A stretch of 8,095 nt of DNA, taken from an uncultured Burkholderiales bacterium (lineage in GTDB: Bacteria; Pseudomonadota; Gammaproteobacteria; Burkholderiales; Burkholderiaceae_D). The notes beneath the pieces are model-generated. The model did not search any database, had not been told where the DNA came from, and worked only from the letters and a program-made list of their open reading frames with translations. The DNA is taken from positions 1-8,095 of the forward strand of contig CAIVDH010000297.1 in the NCBI GenBank assembly GCA_903904635.1, in the 5' to 3' direction. Made by a program: the position numbers and the translations under genes. Shown here in pieces: positions 1 to 5,866 of the stretch; the stretch's first letter is position 1, and each line of letters begins with the position of its first letter.

Positions 1-425
1 TCGCTGCAATCATGCAGGCATCCGGTATTCCGGTGCAGGTATCAGATAACGTAATGGGCGCATTGTGGGCTAAGCTAATCGTCAATTGTGCTTACAATGC
101 CTTGTCTGCTATTGCGCAGATGCCCTATGGACGACTGGTGCAGTCCGATGGTGTGGAAACATTGATGGAAGAAGTTGTGCGCGAGTGTCTGGCCGTAGCG
201 CATGCGGGCGGCATCATCGTGCCCGGTGATAGTCTGCATAATGTACGTCGTATTGCGCAGACGATGGCAGATCAGTATTCATCCACTGCGCAAGATGTGG
301 CGCGTGGTAAGCCTACTGAAATTGATTATCTGAATGGCTATGTATGCCGACAGGGTAAAGAGCTCGCTGTTGCCACGCCTGTTAATCATGCGCTGACTAC
401 GTTAGTTAAGCTGATTGCAAAATAA
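1..425 (+). CDS. panE: 2-dehydropantoate 2-reductase (ketopantoate reductase), C-terminal part
   Basis: The reading frame is open from the left edge, so this is the 3' end of a gene that starts outside the window; the first internal ATG (12) is not a true start. About 140 residues are visible and correspond to the helical C-terminal domain of the PanE/ApbA family. That family reduces ketopantoate to pantoate with NADPH in the cytoplasm, for pantothenate and CoA synthesis. Recognisable signatures are WAKLIVNCAYNALSA, a conserved Glu-containing helix (EEVVREC), and SSTAQDVARGKPTEID followed by LNGYV and a late TPVNHAL segment. These supply substrate-binding Lys/Asn and Ser/Glu residues in the family. 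The N-terminal Rossmann domain is not visible. Several PanE paralogues act on other 2-oxo acids, so the exact substrate is not certain. It lies 30 nt upstream of the cupin gene on the same strand and may be cotranscribed with it. Confidence 0.88.
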   Translation, partial: AAIMQASGIPVQVSDNVMGALWAKLIVNCAYNALSAIAQMPYGRLVQSDGVETLMEEVVRECLAVAHAGGIIVPGDSLHNVRRIAQTMADQYSSTAQDVARGKPTEIDYLNGYVCRQGKELAVATPVNHALTTLVKLIAK

Positions 426-455
426 TGAATTTCAAAATATAAAAAAGGAGATGCT

Positions 456-722
456 ATGAATCTGCAAGAATTCACTACCATGCTGGCTCAGGAAGGATAT
501 GAAAATCTGGTGACGATAGAACGTGAAGCTAATGGTTTTTTAGATACGCACACGCATCCGTTTGCAGCCAAGGCGCTGATACTCGAAGGCGAGATACGGA
601 TTCAATATGATGATCACGATAAGTTGTGGACTGTAGGTGAAATTTTTCAGCTAGATGCAGAAGTACCGCATAAAGAACAATATGGTCCGGCTGGCGTTAA
701 GTATCTGGTAGGGCGTAAATAA
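456..722 (+). CDS. Small single-domain cupin protein
   Basis: This 88-residue protein is about the size of one minimal cupin barrel. Motif 1 is visible around residues 27-46: G27, then His32 and His34 in THTHPF, then a strand ending at Gly45. Motif 2 is PH at residues 71-72. His32, His34 and His72 would be the metal ligands. The usual motif-1 Glu is not obvious; the nearby residue is Lys39. Small stand-alone cupins of this type are soluble metal-binding proteins of varied or unknown function, and no substrate can be assigned here. The start is well supported by AAAGGAG about 6 nt before the ATG. The gene follows the ketopantoate reductase gene by 30 nt, with no terminator between, so the two are probably cotranscribed. 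A hairpin overlaps its stop codon. Confidence 0.82.
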   Translation: MNLQEFTTMLAQEGYENLVTIEREANGFLDTHTHPFAAKALILEGEIRIQYDDHDKLWTVGEIFQLDAEVPHKEQYGPAGVKYLVGRK

Positions 723-759
723 AGTCAGGAGAATTTTGCTGCTCTAGCAAACCTGACTT
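722..759 (+). terminator. Hairpin at the end of the panE-cupin unit
   Basis: AAGTCAGG (722-729) pairs perfectly with CCTGACTT (752-759), and inside it TTTGCT (735-740) pairs with AGCAAA (746-751) around a 5-nt loop, with an unpaired 5-nt bulge on the left side only. The stem begins at the last base of the cupin stop codon. It is followed by AATATTTATT rather than a clean T run, so it is a plausible transcript end or 3' stabiliser but not a textbook intrinsic terminator. Confidence 0.5.
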
Positions 760-771
760 AATATTTATTCA

Positions 772-873
772 CTACTCCGGCACACAAATTCCGGCGAACG
801 CGAGATGGCTTACGCCATCAGGATTGTCTAGCGTATAAATAGTTTTGCCTGTGTAAGTAGGTAACGCTTGATA
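772..873 (-). other. In-frame open tail after the AhpD-like stop codon (possible gene remnant)
   Basis: On the minus strand, reading past the TGA of the neighbouring AhpD-like gene in the same frame gives 33 further sense codons before a TAG at 772-774. The translation is not low-complexity and contains stretches such as TIYTLDNPDGVSHLAF and AGICVPE. There is no ATG in this frame after the TGA. It could be the decayed 3' end of another gene, a lost C-terminal extension, or chance. A 14-bp perfect palindrome, GCTTGATATCAAGC (866-879), spans the stop codon. I do not recognise the peptide. Confidence 0.2.
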
Positions 874-1221
874 TCAAGCTGTAAATTCTTCAAATGCCTT
901 GATCGCATGCGTTGCATACATCATGGATGGACCGCCGCCCATATACACAGCTGTAGCGAGTACCTCTTCGAGTTCCGCGCGGCTGGTGCCGAGTTTAACT
1001 AAGGTCTGCACATGAAAGCCTATACAGTCATCGCAGCGGCATGCCACCGAAATGCCGAGAGCGACCAGCTCCCGGGTTTTTTTGTCGAGCGCGCCTGCCT
1101 GGGTTCCTGCTGCAGCTAACTGACTGAATGCCGTCATCAGATCCGGTTGTGTTTGCCGCAATCCGTTCATTTTTGTGGCAACCGCTTTGGTTAGTTCTTT
1201 GTAGTCAGGTATGGCACTCAT
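874..1221 (-). CDS. AhpD-like / carboxymuconolactone decarboxylase family protein (first copy)
   Basis: This 115-residue protein is the normal length for a single-domain AhpD/CMD-family member. The family signature lies in residues 50-75: a helix RELVALGISVACRC leading to Cys63-Asp-Asp-Cys66 with His70 four residues later. This CxxC...H site acts in alkylhydroperoxidase-type thiol chemistry in AhpD relatives. True carboxymuconolactone decarboxylases lack this cysteine pair, so a redox or peroxidase role is likelier. Cys61 gives an extra cysteine next to the motif. A Gly-rich turn (MGGGPSMMYATHA, 94-106) matches the conserved C-terminal helix start. The ATG at 1219-1221 has no strong Shine-Dalgarno sequence. 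The gene lies 67 nt downstream of the translational-machinery-type gene on the same strand. The partner reductase cannot be seen. Confidence 0.85.
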   Translation of the reverse strand: MSAIPDYKELTKAVATKMNGLRQTQPDLMTAFSQLAAAGTQAGALDKKTRELVALGISVACRCDDCIGFHVQTLVKLGTSRAELEEVLATAVYMGGGPSMMYATHAIKAFEEFTA

Positions 1222-1262
1222 GATTTTTAAATTTTTTGATGTAATGAGTCACTAGTTTGAGA

Positions 1263-1287
1263 GAAATTTTTCAGTATAAAAAATTTC
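1263..1287 (-). terminator. AT-rich hairpin after the translational-machinery-type gene
   Basis: GAAATTTTT (1263-1271) and AAAAATTTC (1279-1287) form a perfect 9-bp stem with a 7-nt loop. It begins one base beyond the stop codon of the upstream minus-strand gene. All but the closing pair are A-T, so the stem is weak, and what follows on the minus strand is TCTCTC rather than a T run. It may only partially separate the two minus-strand genes. Confidence 0.3.
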
Positions 1288-1288
1288 A

Positions 1289-1693
1289 TTAGTGCGTAAT
1301 TTGGGCGTCACCCAGCATGATGTCGACAGGCACAAAATATTTTTTTGCATAAGCGAGTAGCTGCGCATCAGTAGGATGATCGACCGTTTCTACGGCTACG
1401 ATTTTGTCCGCAACTTTGTGATCATGTTTGCTCGCATGGCGCACTAATTCCAGTTTGGCTGAACCCGGACCGACAATTAAAATTTCCTGTGCATCCGATA
1501 CGGCAGAAATTATTTCATGCAAATAGGATTCATCTGCGCCTGCATGTCCTGATCCTGATGATCCGGCTTTATGGTGCAAATGCGGATGTTTGCTATTTGA
1601 TTTGATTATTTTATTCATTTTTTCTTCGGCATTAAAATGAATAACATGGGCTTCTTGATGGTCAACCCAGACGACTGCGTGTTTGAAAGACAT
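1289..1693 (-). CDS. 'Translational machinery protein' family (eRF1-domain-like small protein)
   Basis: This 134-residue protein resembles the small proteobacterial family annotated as 'translational machinery protein', distantly related to the central domain of release factor eRF1/Dom34. Visible features are an N-terminal strand AVVWVDHQEAHVIHF (6-20) and a His-rich linker, HPHLHHKAG followed by Ser/Gly (36-51). An alpha/beta core follows: EILIVGPGSAKLELVRHA (70-87) and a VADKIVAVETVDHPTDAQLLAYAKKYF tail (94-120). Biochemical function in bacteria is not established. The His-rich loop could bind metal, which is only an inference. The start is firm: AAGGAG lies a few bases before the ATG on the minus strand. 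It is transcribed divergently from gloA across a 138-bp gap in which I see no convincing sigma-70 boxes. Confidence 0.72.
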   Translation of the reverse strand: MSFKHAVVWVDHQEAHVIHFNAEEKMNKIIKSNSKHPHLHHKAGSSGSGHAGADESYLHEIISAVSDAQEILIVGPGSAKLELVRHASKHDHKVADKIVAVETVDHPTDAQLLAYAKKYFVPVDIMLGDAQITH

Positions 1694-1831
1694 AGTTCTC
1701 CTTGTGTGATGCGGGCAGTATTAAGCGCGGCTAATTTTTAATCTTTGCGCTAAGTCAAAAATGGCAGGCTGAATTTGTTTAGCCAGTTTTTACATTAAAA
1801 TGTGTTTTTTTATTAAGACAAATTGATACAT

Positions 1832-2251
1832 ATGAAATATCTACACACCATGGTTCGCGTTATTGACCTTGAAGCTTCATTGAGTTTTTATCGTGATGCG
1901 TTAGGTCTGGAAGTATTGCGCGTACAAGAAGTGCCGAGTGGACGTTTTACTTTGGCTTTTTTGGCAGCGCCCGGCGATAGCACGGCTCAGGTTGAACTTA
2001 CCTATAACTGGGACCCCGAGGTTTTAACGGGTGGCCGCAATTTTGGCCATCTCGCTTATGCGGTTGATGATATCTATGCTGCCTGCGATCGATTGCAGTC
2101 ACATGGCGTGACGATATTGCGTCCGCCACGGGATGGTTATATGGCATTCGTGCGCTCGCCGGATAACATCTCGATAGAGCTGCTGCAGCGTGGTCAGCCC
2201 CTGGCACCGGCCGAGCCGTGGAAGTCTATGACCAATACAGGACAATGGTAA
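1832..2251 (+). CDS. gloA: Lactoylglutathione lyase (glyoxalase I), VOC superfamily
   Basis: This 139-residue protein would isomerise the methylglyoxal-glutathione hemithioacetal to S-lactoylglutathione in the cytoplasm. It has the two beta-alpha-beta-beta-beta modules of the VOC fold, and all four expected metal ligands are in place: His5 (LHTMVRV), Glu55 (QVELTYNW), His73 (FGHLAYAVDD) and Glu116 (ISIELLQRG). VELTYNW and FGH are hallmarks of the short Ni-type bacterial GloA. The frame can be extended to a TTG at 1823, but the ATG at 1832 starts the conserved MKYLHTM sequence and is the better choice; no clear ribosome site precedes either. Relative to Escherichia coli GloA the second module is a few residues shorter (RPPRDGYMAFVRSPDN). 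The dioxygenase gene begins 6 nt after its stop, implying an operon. Confidence 0.9.
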   Translation: MKYLHTMVRVIDLEASLSFYRDALGLEVLRVQEVPSGRFTLAFLAAPGDSTAQVELTYNWDPEVLTGGRNFGHLAYAVDDIYAACDRLQSHGVTILRPPRDGYMAFVRSPDNISIELLQRGQPLAPAEPWKSMTNTGQW

Positions 2252-2257
2252 AAACTT

Positions 2258-3055
2258 ATGTTGAACACCGAAACCATGCTGACTACGGAAGCGCTGCTCT
2301 GGCCTAAACAGATAGAGATCGCGCATATGACTGGATCATTGCCCATGGGTGGTATCGTGCCCATGACGCCGATTTTTGCATTTGCAGCGCCTGCCACACC
2401 ATTGATGTTCGGTGATGAGCCGTCCCTTAATCCTCACCGTACTGATATTGAATTGGGCGGATTGCTGGCTTTTAGCATAGACGATGTCATCACAGCGGCT
2501 GAGGCTGATGCGATCGTCGCAGCGACGGAGTGTTTTGGGTATCGTGAAGAAGCACCCGGCATTGCAACGCCGCCGGGTATGCGCATGAATAAATCTGTGC
2601 ATTGGGTTGCAGAGGCATCGATGCTGACGACGATTTTCGATCGCATCAAGGCTTTGCTGCCGGCGCAGATCGATGGCCGTAATCTGCATTCTGCATTAAG
2701 TCAGCGTATCAATATGTATCGCTATGATGACGATGATGTTTTTAACATGCACACCGATGGCGATTGGCCGGGTTACGGCATGTCTTCAGACAGAAATGGC
2801 ATGCAGGAATGGCCGGGGCTACGCTCTTGCTTGTCTATGCTGCTGTATCTGAATGGCCCTGATGATGGCGTCGTTGGTGGTAACACGCGGCTTTACAGGC
2901 CTGATAGCGGTTGGGTGGATGTCATGCCCAAAAAAGGTTCGGCATTATTTTTTCGTCATGGATTTGGTGCTGCCAGCGTATTGCATGAGGGATGCCGCGT
3001 CAGCGGTGCGGTGGCTAAATATGTGGCCAGAATTAATGTGATGTACAGGCCCTAA
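2258..3055 (+). CDS. Fe(II)/2-oxoglutarate-dependent dioxygenase, prolyl-4-hydroxylase-like
   Basis: The 265-residue protein carries a C-terminal double-stranded beta-helix domain of the prolyl 4-hydroxylase alpha-subunit type (about residues 145-263). The iron facial triad is visible: His165 and Asp167 (NMHTDGDWPG) and His243 (VLHEG). Lys254 in AVAKYVARINVMYRP sits at the usual spacing for binding the 2-oxoglutarate carboxylate. RINMYRYDDDDVFNMHTD (150-167) and SMLLYLN (193-199) are typical core strands. The target could be a protein side chain or a small molecule; bacterial members are diverse. Residues 1-65 show no recognisable domain. The ATG at 2258 lacks a clear Shine-Dalgarno sequence, and Met7 (2276) and Met24 (2327) are alternative starts. 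It follows gloA by 6 nt and is probably translated from the same transcript. Confidence 0.82.
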   Translation: MLNTETMLTTEALLWPKQIEIAHMTGSLPMGGIVPMTPIFAFAAPATPLMFGDEPSLNPHRTDIELGGLLAFSIDDVITAAEADAIVAATECFGYREEAPGIATPPGMRMNKSVHWVAEASMLTTIFDRIKALLPAQIDGRNLHSALSQRINMYRYDDDDVFNMHTDGDWPGYGMSSDRNGMQEWPGLRSCLSMLLYLNGPDDGVVGGNTRLYRPDSGWVDVMPKKGSALFFRHGFGAASVLHEGCRVSGAVAKYVARINVMYRP

Positions 3056-3068
3056 TCTGTTTGCTCCG

Positions 3069-3094
3069 TTACCGCTGCATCCATGCAGCGGTAA
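3069..3094. terminator. Strong hairpin between convergent genes
   Basis: TTACCGCTGCAT (3069-3080) and ATGCAGCGGTAA (3083-3094) form a perfect 12-bp inverted repeat separated by two bases. Imperfect pairing extends outward, with TCCG on the left facing TGGGA on the right and TTTG facing CAAA. It sits 14 bases after the dioxygenase stop and 28 bases before the convergent stop of the carbonic-anhydrase-like gene. It most likely ends or protects transcripts from both sides, although neither side has a good T run. A separate 12-bp palindrome, TATAGCGCTATA, follows at 3105-3116. Confidence 0.6.
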
Positions 3095-3121
3095 TGGGAA
3101 CAAATATAGCGCTATAACTAT

Positions 3122-3724
3122 TTAGCCTATCATATCAACACGGCCTGTCAGGTCCATGATGCCAGTGATGACGCTGAGTTTCGGATGACGCTTTTTCACG
3201 CCAGCGCGGAACAGCGCCAGAGATTCTGCGTGTGAGCCTGTTTCCACTTCCTTGCTGGCTACGTTATCGGGACCATAGGCCAGCTTGGCAGCACCACAAT
3301 CGCGGTGTGAAAGAGCAACCACGCGTTTGATGTGATGCAATGAGACGGTTACGTCAAGATTATCCCAAAATGTTTTATGCCAGTCTGCGAACTTAGGATG
3401 GACGGCACCGATAGGGCCACCGGCCATAACGAAATGGCTATAGTTGTCACCGAGTTTTTCACGATCTACGCCCTGCAGCAGACCCATGTATTGCCAGCTG
3501 AGGGTGGTGAAGCGCGGGTCAATGCAATTAATCAGCATGGCTTCGTAGTTGCCGCTGGCTGCCATAGATTTGCCAGGTAAAAATCCCATCATGCCGCCTG
3601 CTAATACGGCAGCGCCCGCAGTCATGAAATTGCGGCGCGAGGTCGATATTGCCTGGGGATTACAGCAAGGGCATGCTTCTGATGGCAGATGATCTTTTTT
3701 CAGGGTGGCGATTTGGTGGGACAT
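3122..3724 (-). CDS. Tat-exported beta-carbonic-anhydrase-like protein
   Basis: This 200-residue protein has a twin-arginine signal: SRRNFM at residues 29-34, a hydrophobic stretch AGAAVLAGGMMGFL and a likely cleavage near SMAAS (53-57). The mature part, about 143 residues, is predicted periplasmic. It holds the beta-carbonic-anhydrase zinc signature: Cys67, Asp69 and Arg71 in CIDPR, then His140 and Cys143 in HRDCG. CO2 hydration is therefore plausible. The mature domain is shorter than a typical beta-CA of about 200 residues, so it may be a divergent relative with another role. The region before the twin arginines is unusually long and has a cysteine cluster, CPCC (18-21). The start is supported by AAAGGAGA 8 nt before the ATG, ruling out a later start that would omit the cysteines. 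It stands alone on the minus strand behind its own candidate promoter. Confidence 0.8.
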   Translation of the reverse strand: MSHQIATLKKDHLPSEACPCCNPQAISTSRRNFMTAGAAVLAGGMMGFLPGKSMAASGNYEAMLINCIDPRFTTLSWQYMGLLQGVDREKLGDNYSHFVMAGGPIGAVHPKFADWHKTFWDNLDVTVSLHHIKRVVALSHRDCGAAKLAYGPDNVASKEVETGSHAESLALFRAGVKKRHPKLSVITGIMDLTGRVDMIG

Positions 3725-3763
3725 GATAAGTCTCCTTTACATGCTAAACTGTTATATTTTGGG

Positions 3764-3791
3764 ATAGTAGATTTTTGTTTGTGTTGGTCAA
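3764..3791 (-). promoter_or_regulatory. Candidate sigma-70 promoter for the carbonic-anhydrase-like gene
   Basis: On the minus strand TTGACC (3786-3791) is a 5/6 match to the -35 box. It is followed after 16 bp by TACTAT (3764-3769), a 4/6 match to the -10 box. Transcription would start near 3757, leaving a short leader of about 30 nt that contains the strong ribosome-binding site. The surrounding DNA is AT-rich, which raises the chance of accidental matches. Confidence 0.4.
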
Positions 3792-3898
3792 TAATAACGA
3801 TGTTGCCATTTTTTTAGACAAACAAGATATCAAAAAAGAACTATTTCAGGCGTATTTATTAACAAGAATACAAACTCAACAGATGAATCGAAACTAGT

Positions 3899-4063
3899 CC
3901 GGTAATTCTTTAATTTTTTAATTATATTCTTCTGAGATAAATAAAAATAAGTTGCTGCTACAGATAAAGCGGCGCCGGTTCGTGCCGATACTACTTCCGA
4001 AGAAACTTAAACTTATTTTGCCTGCAAGGTAAAGTAAGTTGTCAGACATATTACCGGTCTGGC
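3899..4063 (+). promoter_or_regulatory. Structured leader upstream of the exported NTF2-like gene
   Basis: The gap 3725-4090 has no gene. On the plus strand it contains nested and overlapping inverted repeats. AACTTATTTTGCCT (4010-4023) pairs over 14 bp, including two G-U pairs, with AGGTAAAGTAAGTT (4027-4040) around a GCA loop. A second hairpin abuts it: GTCAGAC (4041-4047) with GTCTGGC (4057-4063). The left arm of the first hairpin can alternatively pair with AAAATAAGTT (3944-3953), and CCGGTAAT (3899-3906) can pair with ATTACCGG (4050-4057). The structures lie 28 nt before the chosen start codon. No known riboswitch is recognised, no T run follows, and no confident promoter was found. Confidence 0.4.
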
Positions 4064-4090
4064 ATGTGGTTAGGAAAAAGGAATGGCGAA

Positions 4091-5278
4091 ATGAATAACT
4101 TTAAAACAGCACTATTTGGCGCGATGATCTCGTTGGGCTGCTCAATTGCCGTTGCCAATAGCAACGACGATCATGCGGCAGCGGACAAGCCGGCTAAGCC
4201 CGATGCGGTAACAGACAAGCCTGCAAGTGCAGATGCGTCTGCTAAAACGGTGCAAAAAAAGAAGGCTGCACGCAGCAGCAAAAAAACAGCAGCAGCATTG
4301 AAAGATGACGCTGGCAAAGCTGATCAGGCGCATGGTGCTGAACCGGAGGCACCTCCTGCTGCACCGCCCATCGCCAAGCGGGTTTTAGTGCGTGACCGCA
4401 CGTCATTGGCAAAAGCAGTCAATGTTCTCAATCCAGTTAGCAGTACACCAGTGGCGGCGATGTCAGATAACGCGCCCGATGACGCAGCATCGCATGATGC
4501 ATCGTCCAATAATTCTCATAGCGCCACTGCCACTATTGCACAAGCAGATGAAGCGATTACCCATGCGGCGGAAGCACCCAAAGCAGATCAGTCCTCTTAC
4601 TCACTGGTAGATCGTCATCCGGCTGAGTATGTGCGTCCTGTTGCCGATGTAACTGACAGGCCAACTGAGCCTGTGCGTCAAACAAATTTTGATGGCGCAC
4701 GTTTGAGTGAAACTTCAAATCAGTCTGCTGAGTCAGCCCGCAATACAGCCGAAAGCAGCATGGCATGCACGCCGCCATCAAAGACTGAAATTGCCGCATT
4801 ATTTGATCGCTGGAACAAATCACTGCGCACGGGTGATCCGAAAAAAGTTGTTGCAAACTATGCGCCATACTCAGTGCTACTGCCCACAGTTTCAAATAAA
4901 GCGCGCTTTACGACAGCTGAAAAAGAAGATTATTTTCAGCATTTTTTAGAGCGCAAGCCTGTAGGAAAAATTGATGACAGACTTATAGAAGTCGATTGCA
5001 GAAGTGCCTCTGATGCCGGCTTGTATACCTTTAGCTTTAGCGATGGCTCAGTTGTGAAAGCACGCTACTCCTTTGCGTATAAAAAAATTGGCGATGAGTG
5101 GTTGATATCTAGTCATCATTCATCTGGCATGCCAGAAAAACCTGAGGCATCTGGAACTGCTGCCAAGGTAGCGGTTCATGAAAAGCCCGCAGTTAAAACC
5201 GCTGAGCGCAGCCAGGCGCGTGAAGATTTTCACAATGAAATACCAACTCGCGCGCAAGGATGGGTGAGGTATCCGTAA
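4091..5278 (+). CDS. Exported protein with long disordered region and C-terminal SnoaL/CaMKII-association-like domain
   Basis: The frame can begin at 4064, but the ATG at 4091 is preferred. It has AAAAAGGA 8 nt upstream and directly gives a signal peptide (MNNFKTALFGAMISLGCSIAVA, then NS), with likely signal-peptidase I cleavage after AVA. From that start the protein has 395 residues. Residues 25-225 are low-complexity, rich in Ala, Asp, Lys, Ser and Pro, with a basic patch KKKAARSSKKTAAALK (56-71), and look disordered. Residues 226-350 (CTPPSKTEIAALFDRW to WLISSHHSSGMP) match the NTF2-like fold annotated in bacteria as SgcJ/EcaC or CaMKII-association-like. The VVANYAP, YTFSF and GDEWLISSHHSS elements are typical. 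Members often have no proven enzyme activity, so no reaction is assigned. It is likely periplasmic. A Gly-Cys in the signal does not make a good lipobox. It is flanked by convergent and divergent neighbours and is probably monocistronic. Confidence 0.75.
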   Translation: MNNFKTALFGAMISLGCSIAVANSNDDHAAADKPAKPDAVTDKPASADASAKTVQKKKAARSSKKTAAALKDDAGKADQAHGAEPEAPPAAPPIAKRVLVRDRTSLAKAVNVLNPVSSTPVAAMSDNAPDDAASHDASSNNSHSATATIAQADEAITHAAEAPKADQSSYSLVDRHPAEYVRPVADVTDRPTEPVRQTNFDGARLSETSNQSAESARNTAESSMACTPPSKTEIAALFDRWNKSLRTGDPKKVVANYAPYSVLLPTVSNKARFTTAEKEDYFQHFLERKPVGKIDDRLIEVDCRSASDAGLYTFSFSDGSVVKARYSFAYKKIGDEWLISSHHSSGMPEKPEASGTAAKVAVHEKPAVKTAERSQAREDFHNEIPTRAQGWVRYP

Positions 5279-5303
5279 TAAGGTATCCGTAAGGTGTCGG
5301 TAA
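5267..5303 (+). repeat. Short tandem repeat spanning a stop codon
   Basis: AGGTATCCGTAA occurs at 5267-5278, where it encodes the final Arg-Tyr-Pro-stop of the exported protein, and again exactly at 5281-5292. A third copy with two mismatches (AGGTGTCGGTAA) overlaps it at 5292-5303. The simplest reading is local slippage duplication of the gene end. Confidence 0.7.
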
Positions 5304-5320
5304 ATTTCTGCTACACCTTA
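5290..5320. terminator. Weak hairpin between convergent stop codons
   Basis: TAAGGTGT (5290-5297) pairs with ACACCTTA (5313-5320) around a 15-nt loop. The right arm overlaps the stop codon of the minus-strand AhpD-like gene and the left arm lies in the tandem repeat. There is no T run on either side, so termination is only suggested by its position between converging genes. Confidence 0.3.
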
Positions 5321-5706
5321 AATTGTTCATCCACCGGTACCTGCATGCTGTTAGCCAGCGCATTCGTCTGGCTGGCCAGCGCGATAACGGCCAACAGTTC
5401 TGCATGCTGCTCGGCAGTCATGCCTTTTGCTTTGGCAGCAGCAGTGTGTGAGTGCACGCAGTACGCGCAATTATTGACGGTTGATACGGCGACGTAAATC
5501 AATTCCTTAGTCAGCGCATCCAGTGCACCGGGCCGCATGGTTTGCTGCACTTGTGACCATACTTGTTGCAGTAGTTCTGGCGAGTTAGCCAACGCTTTCC
5601 AAAAGTTATTTACATCATCGACCTTACGCGTCTGCATGATGTCCTCAAATACGGCGCGCGCCGTCTCCCCAGCTTGCTCTTTTGTTATTAAAGGCACAGA
5701 TGCCAT
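5311..5706 (-). CDS. AhpD-like / carboxymuconolactone decarboxylase family protein (second copy)
   Basis: This 131-residue protein has the family's conserved helix and redox site: LTKELIYVAVSTVNNCAYC followed by VHSHTAAAKAKGM. Cys80 and Cys83 form the CxxC pair and His87 follows four residues later, with His85 between. This points to an alkylhydroperoxidase-type thiol function rather than muconolactone decarboxylation. The N-terminal segment (ARAVFEDIMQTRKVDDVNNFWKALANSPELLQ, 16-47) resembles the longer 'peroxidase-related' AhpD subfamily and differs from the first copy in this window. The start is supported by CGGAGA a few bases before the ATG. The gene faces away from pucB across a 274-bp gap containing the putative PpsR/CrtJ sites, so shared oxygen or light control is possible. 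A role against oxidative stress in pigmented cells would fit but is inference. Confidence 0.87.
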   Translation of the reverse strand: MASVPLITKEQAGETARAVFEDIMQTRKVDDVNNFWKALANSPELLQQVWSQVQQTMRPGALDALTKELIYVAVSTVNNCAYCVHSHTAAAKAKGMTAEQHAELLAVIALASQTNALANSMQVPVDEQFKV

Positions 5707-5840
5707 TTTTCTCTCCGGTTAAATACATTCTTTCTTTGCTTGATATGCGGCTTAGCCTTGTCAATTAAAAAACAGGTCAGTACGTATTTTAGACGCATGC
5801 GATTTTTCCTGACCGATGAGTTGACATCCCATAATTTTGC

Positions 5841-5858
5841 TGTCAGTATTCATTGACA
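5841..5858 (+). promoter_or_regulatory. PpsR/CrtJ-type operator 1, overlapping a -35 box
   Basis: TGTCA-N8-TGACA fits the TGT-N12-ACA consensus of the PpsR/CrtJ photosynthesis repressors exactly and extends it by two symmetric bases on each side. Its right half is the ACA of a perfect TTGACA -35 hexamer at 5853-5858. A repressor bound here would block polymerase, as at known bch and puc promoters. No good -10 box stands 16-18 bp downstream; the nearest candidate, TTACAT at 5880-5885, has a 21-bp spacer. The promoter may therefore be intrinsically weak or activator-dependent. Confidence 0.68.
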
Positions 5859-5866
5859 ATTCTGAG

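Noticed and set aside
874..876. TGA as a selenocysteine codon extending the first AhpD-like protein
   Set aside because: The active-site CxxC is already complete upstream, the TGA is not at a redox position, and no SECIS-like stem follows; the gene has normal family length when ended here.
1823..1831. TTG start of gloA three codons upstream
   Set aside because: No ribosome site favours it, and family proteins start at the MxxLHTM that begins with the ATG at 1832.
4091..4156. Lipoprotein signal in the NTF2-like exported protein
   Set aside because: The sequence before Cys (SLG) does not fit the usual lipobox with Leu at -3, while AVA followed by NS is a good signal-peptidase I site.
5759..5774. 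A PpsR/CrtJ-like TGT-N10-ACA upstream
   Set aside because: The spacing is off by two, the interior is mostly A, and the TGTCAA half is better read as a minus-strand -35 box.
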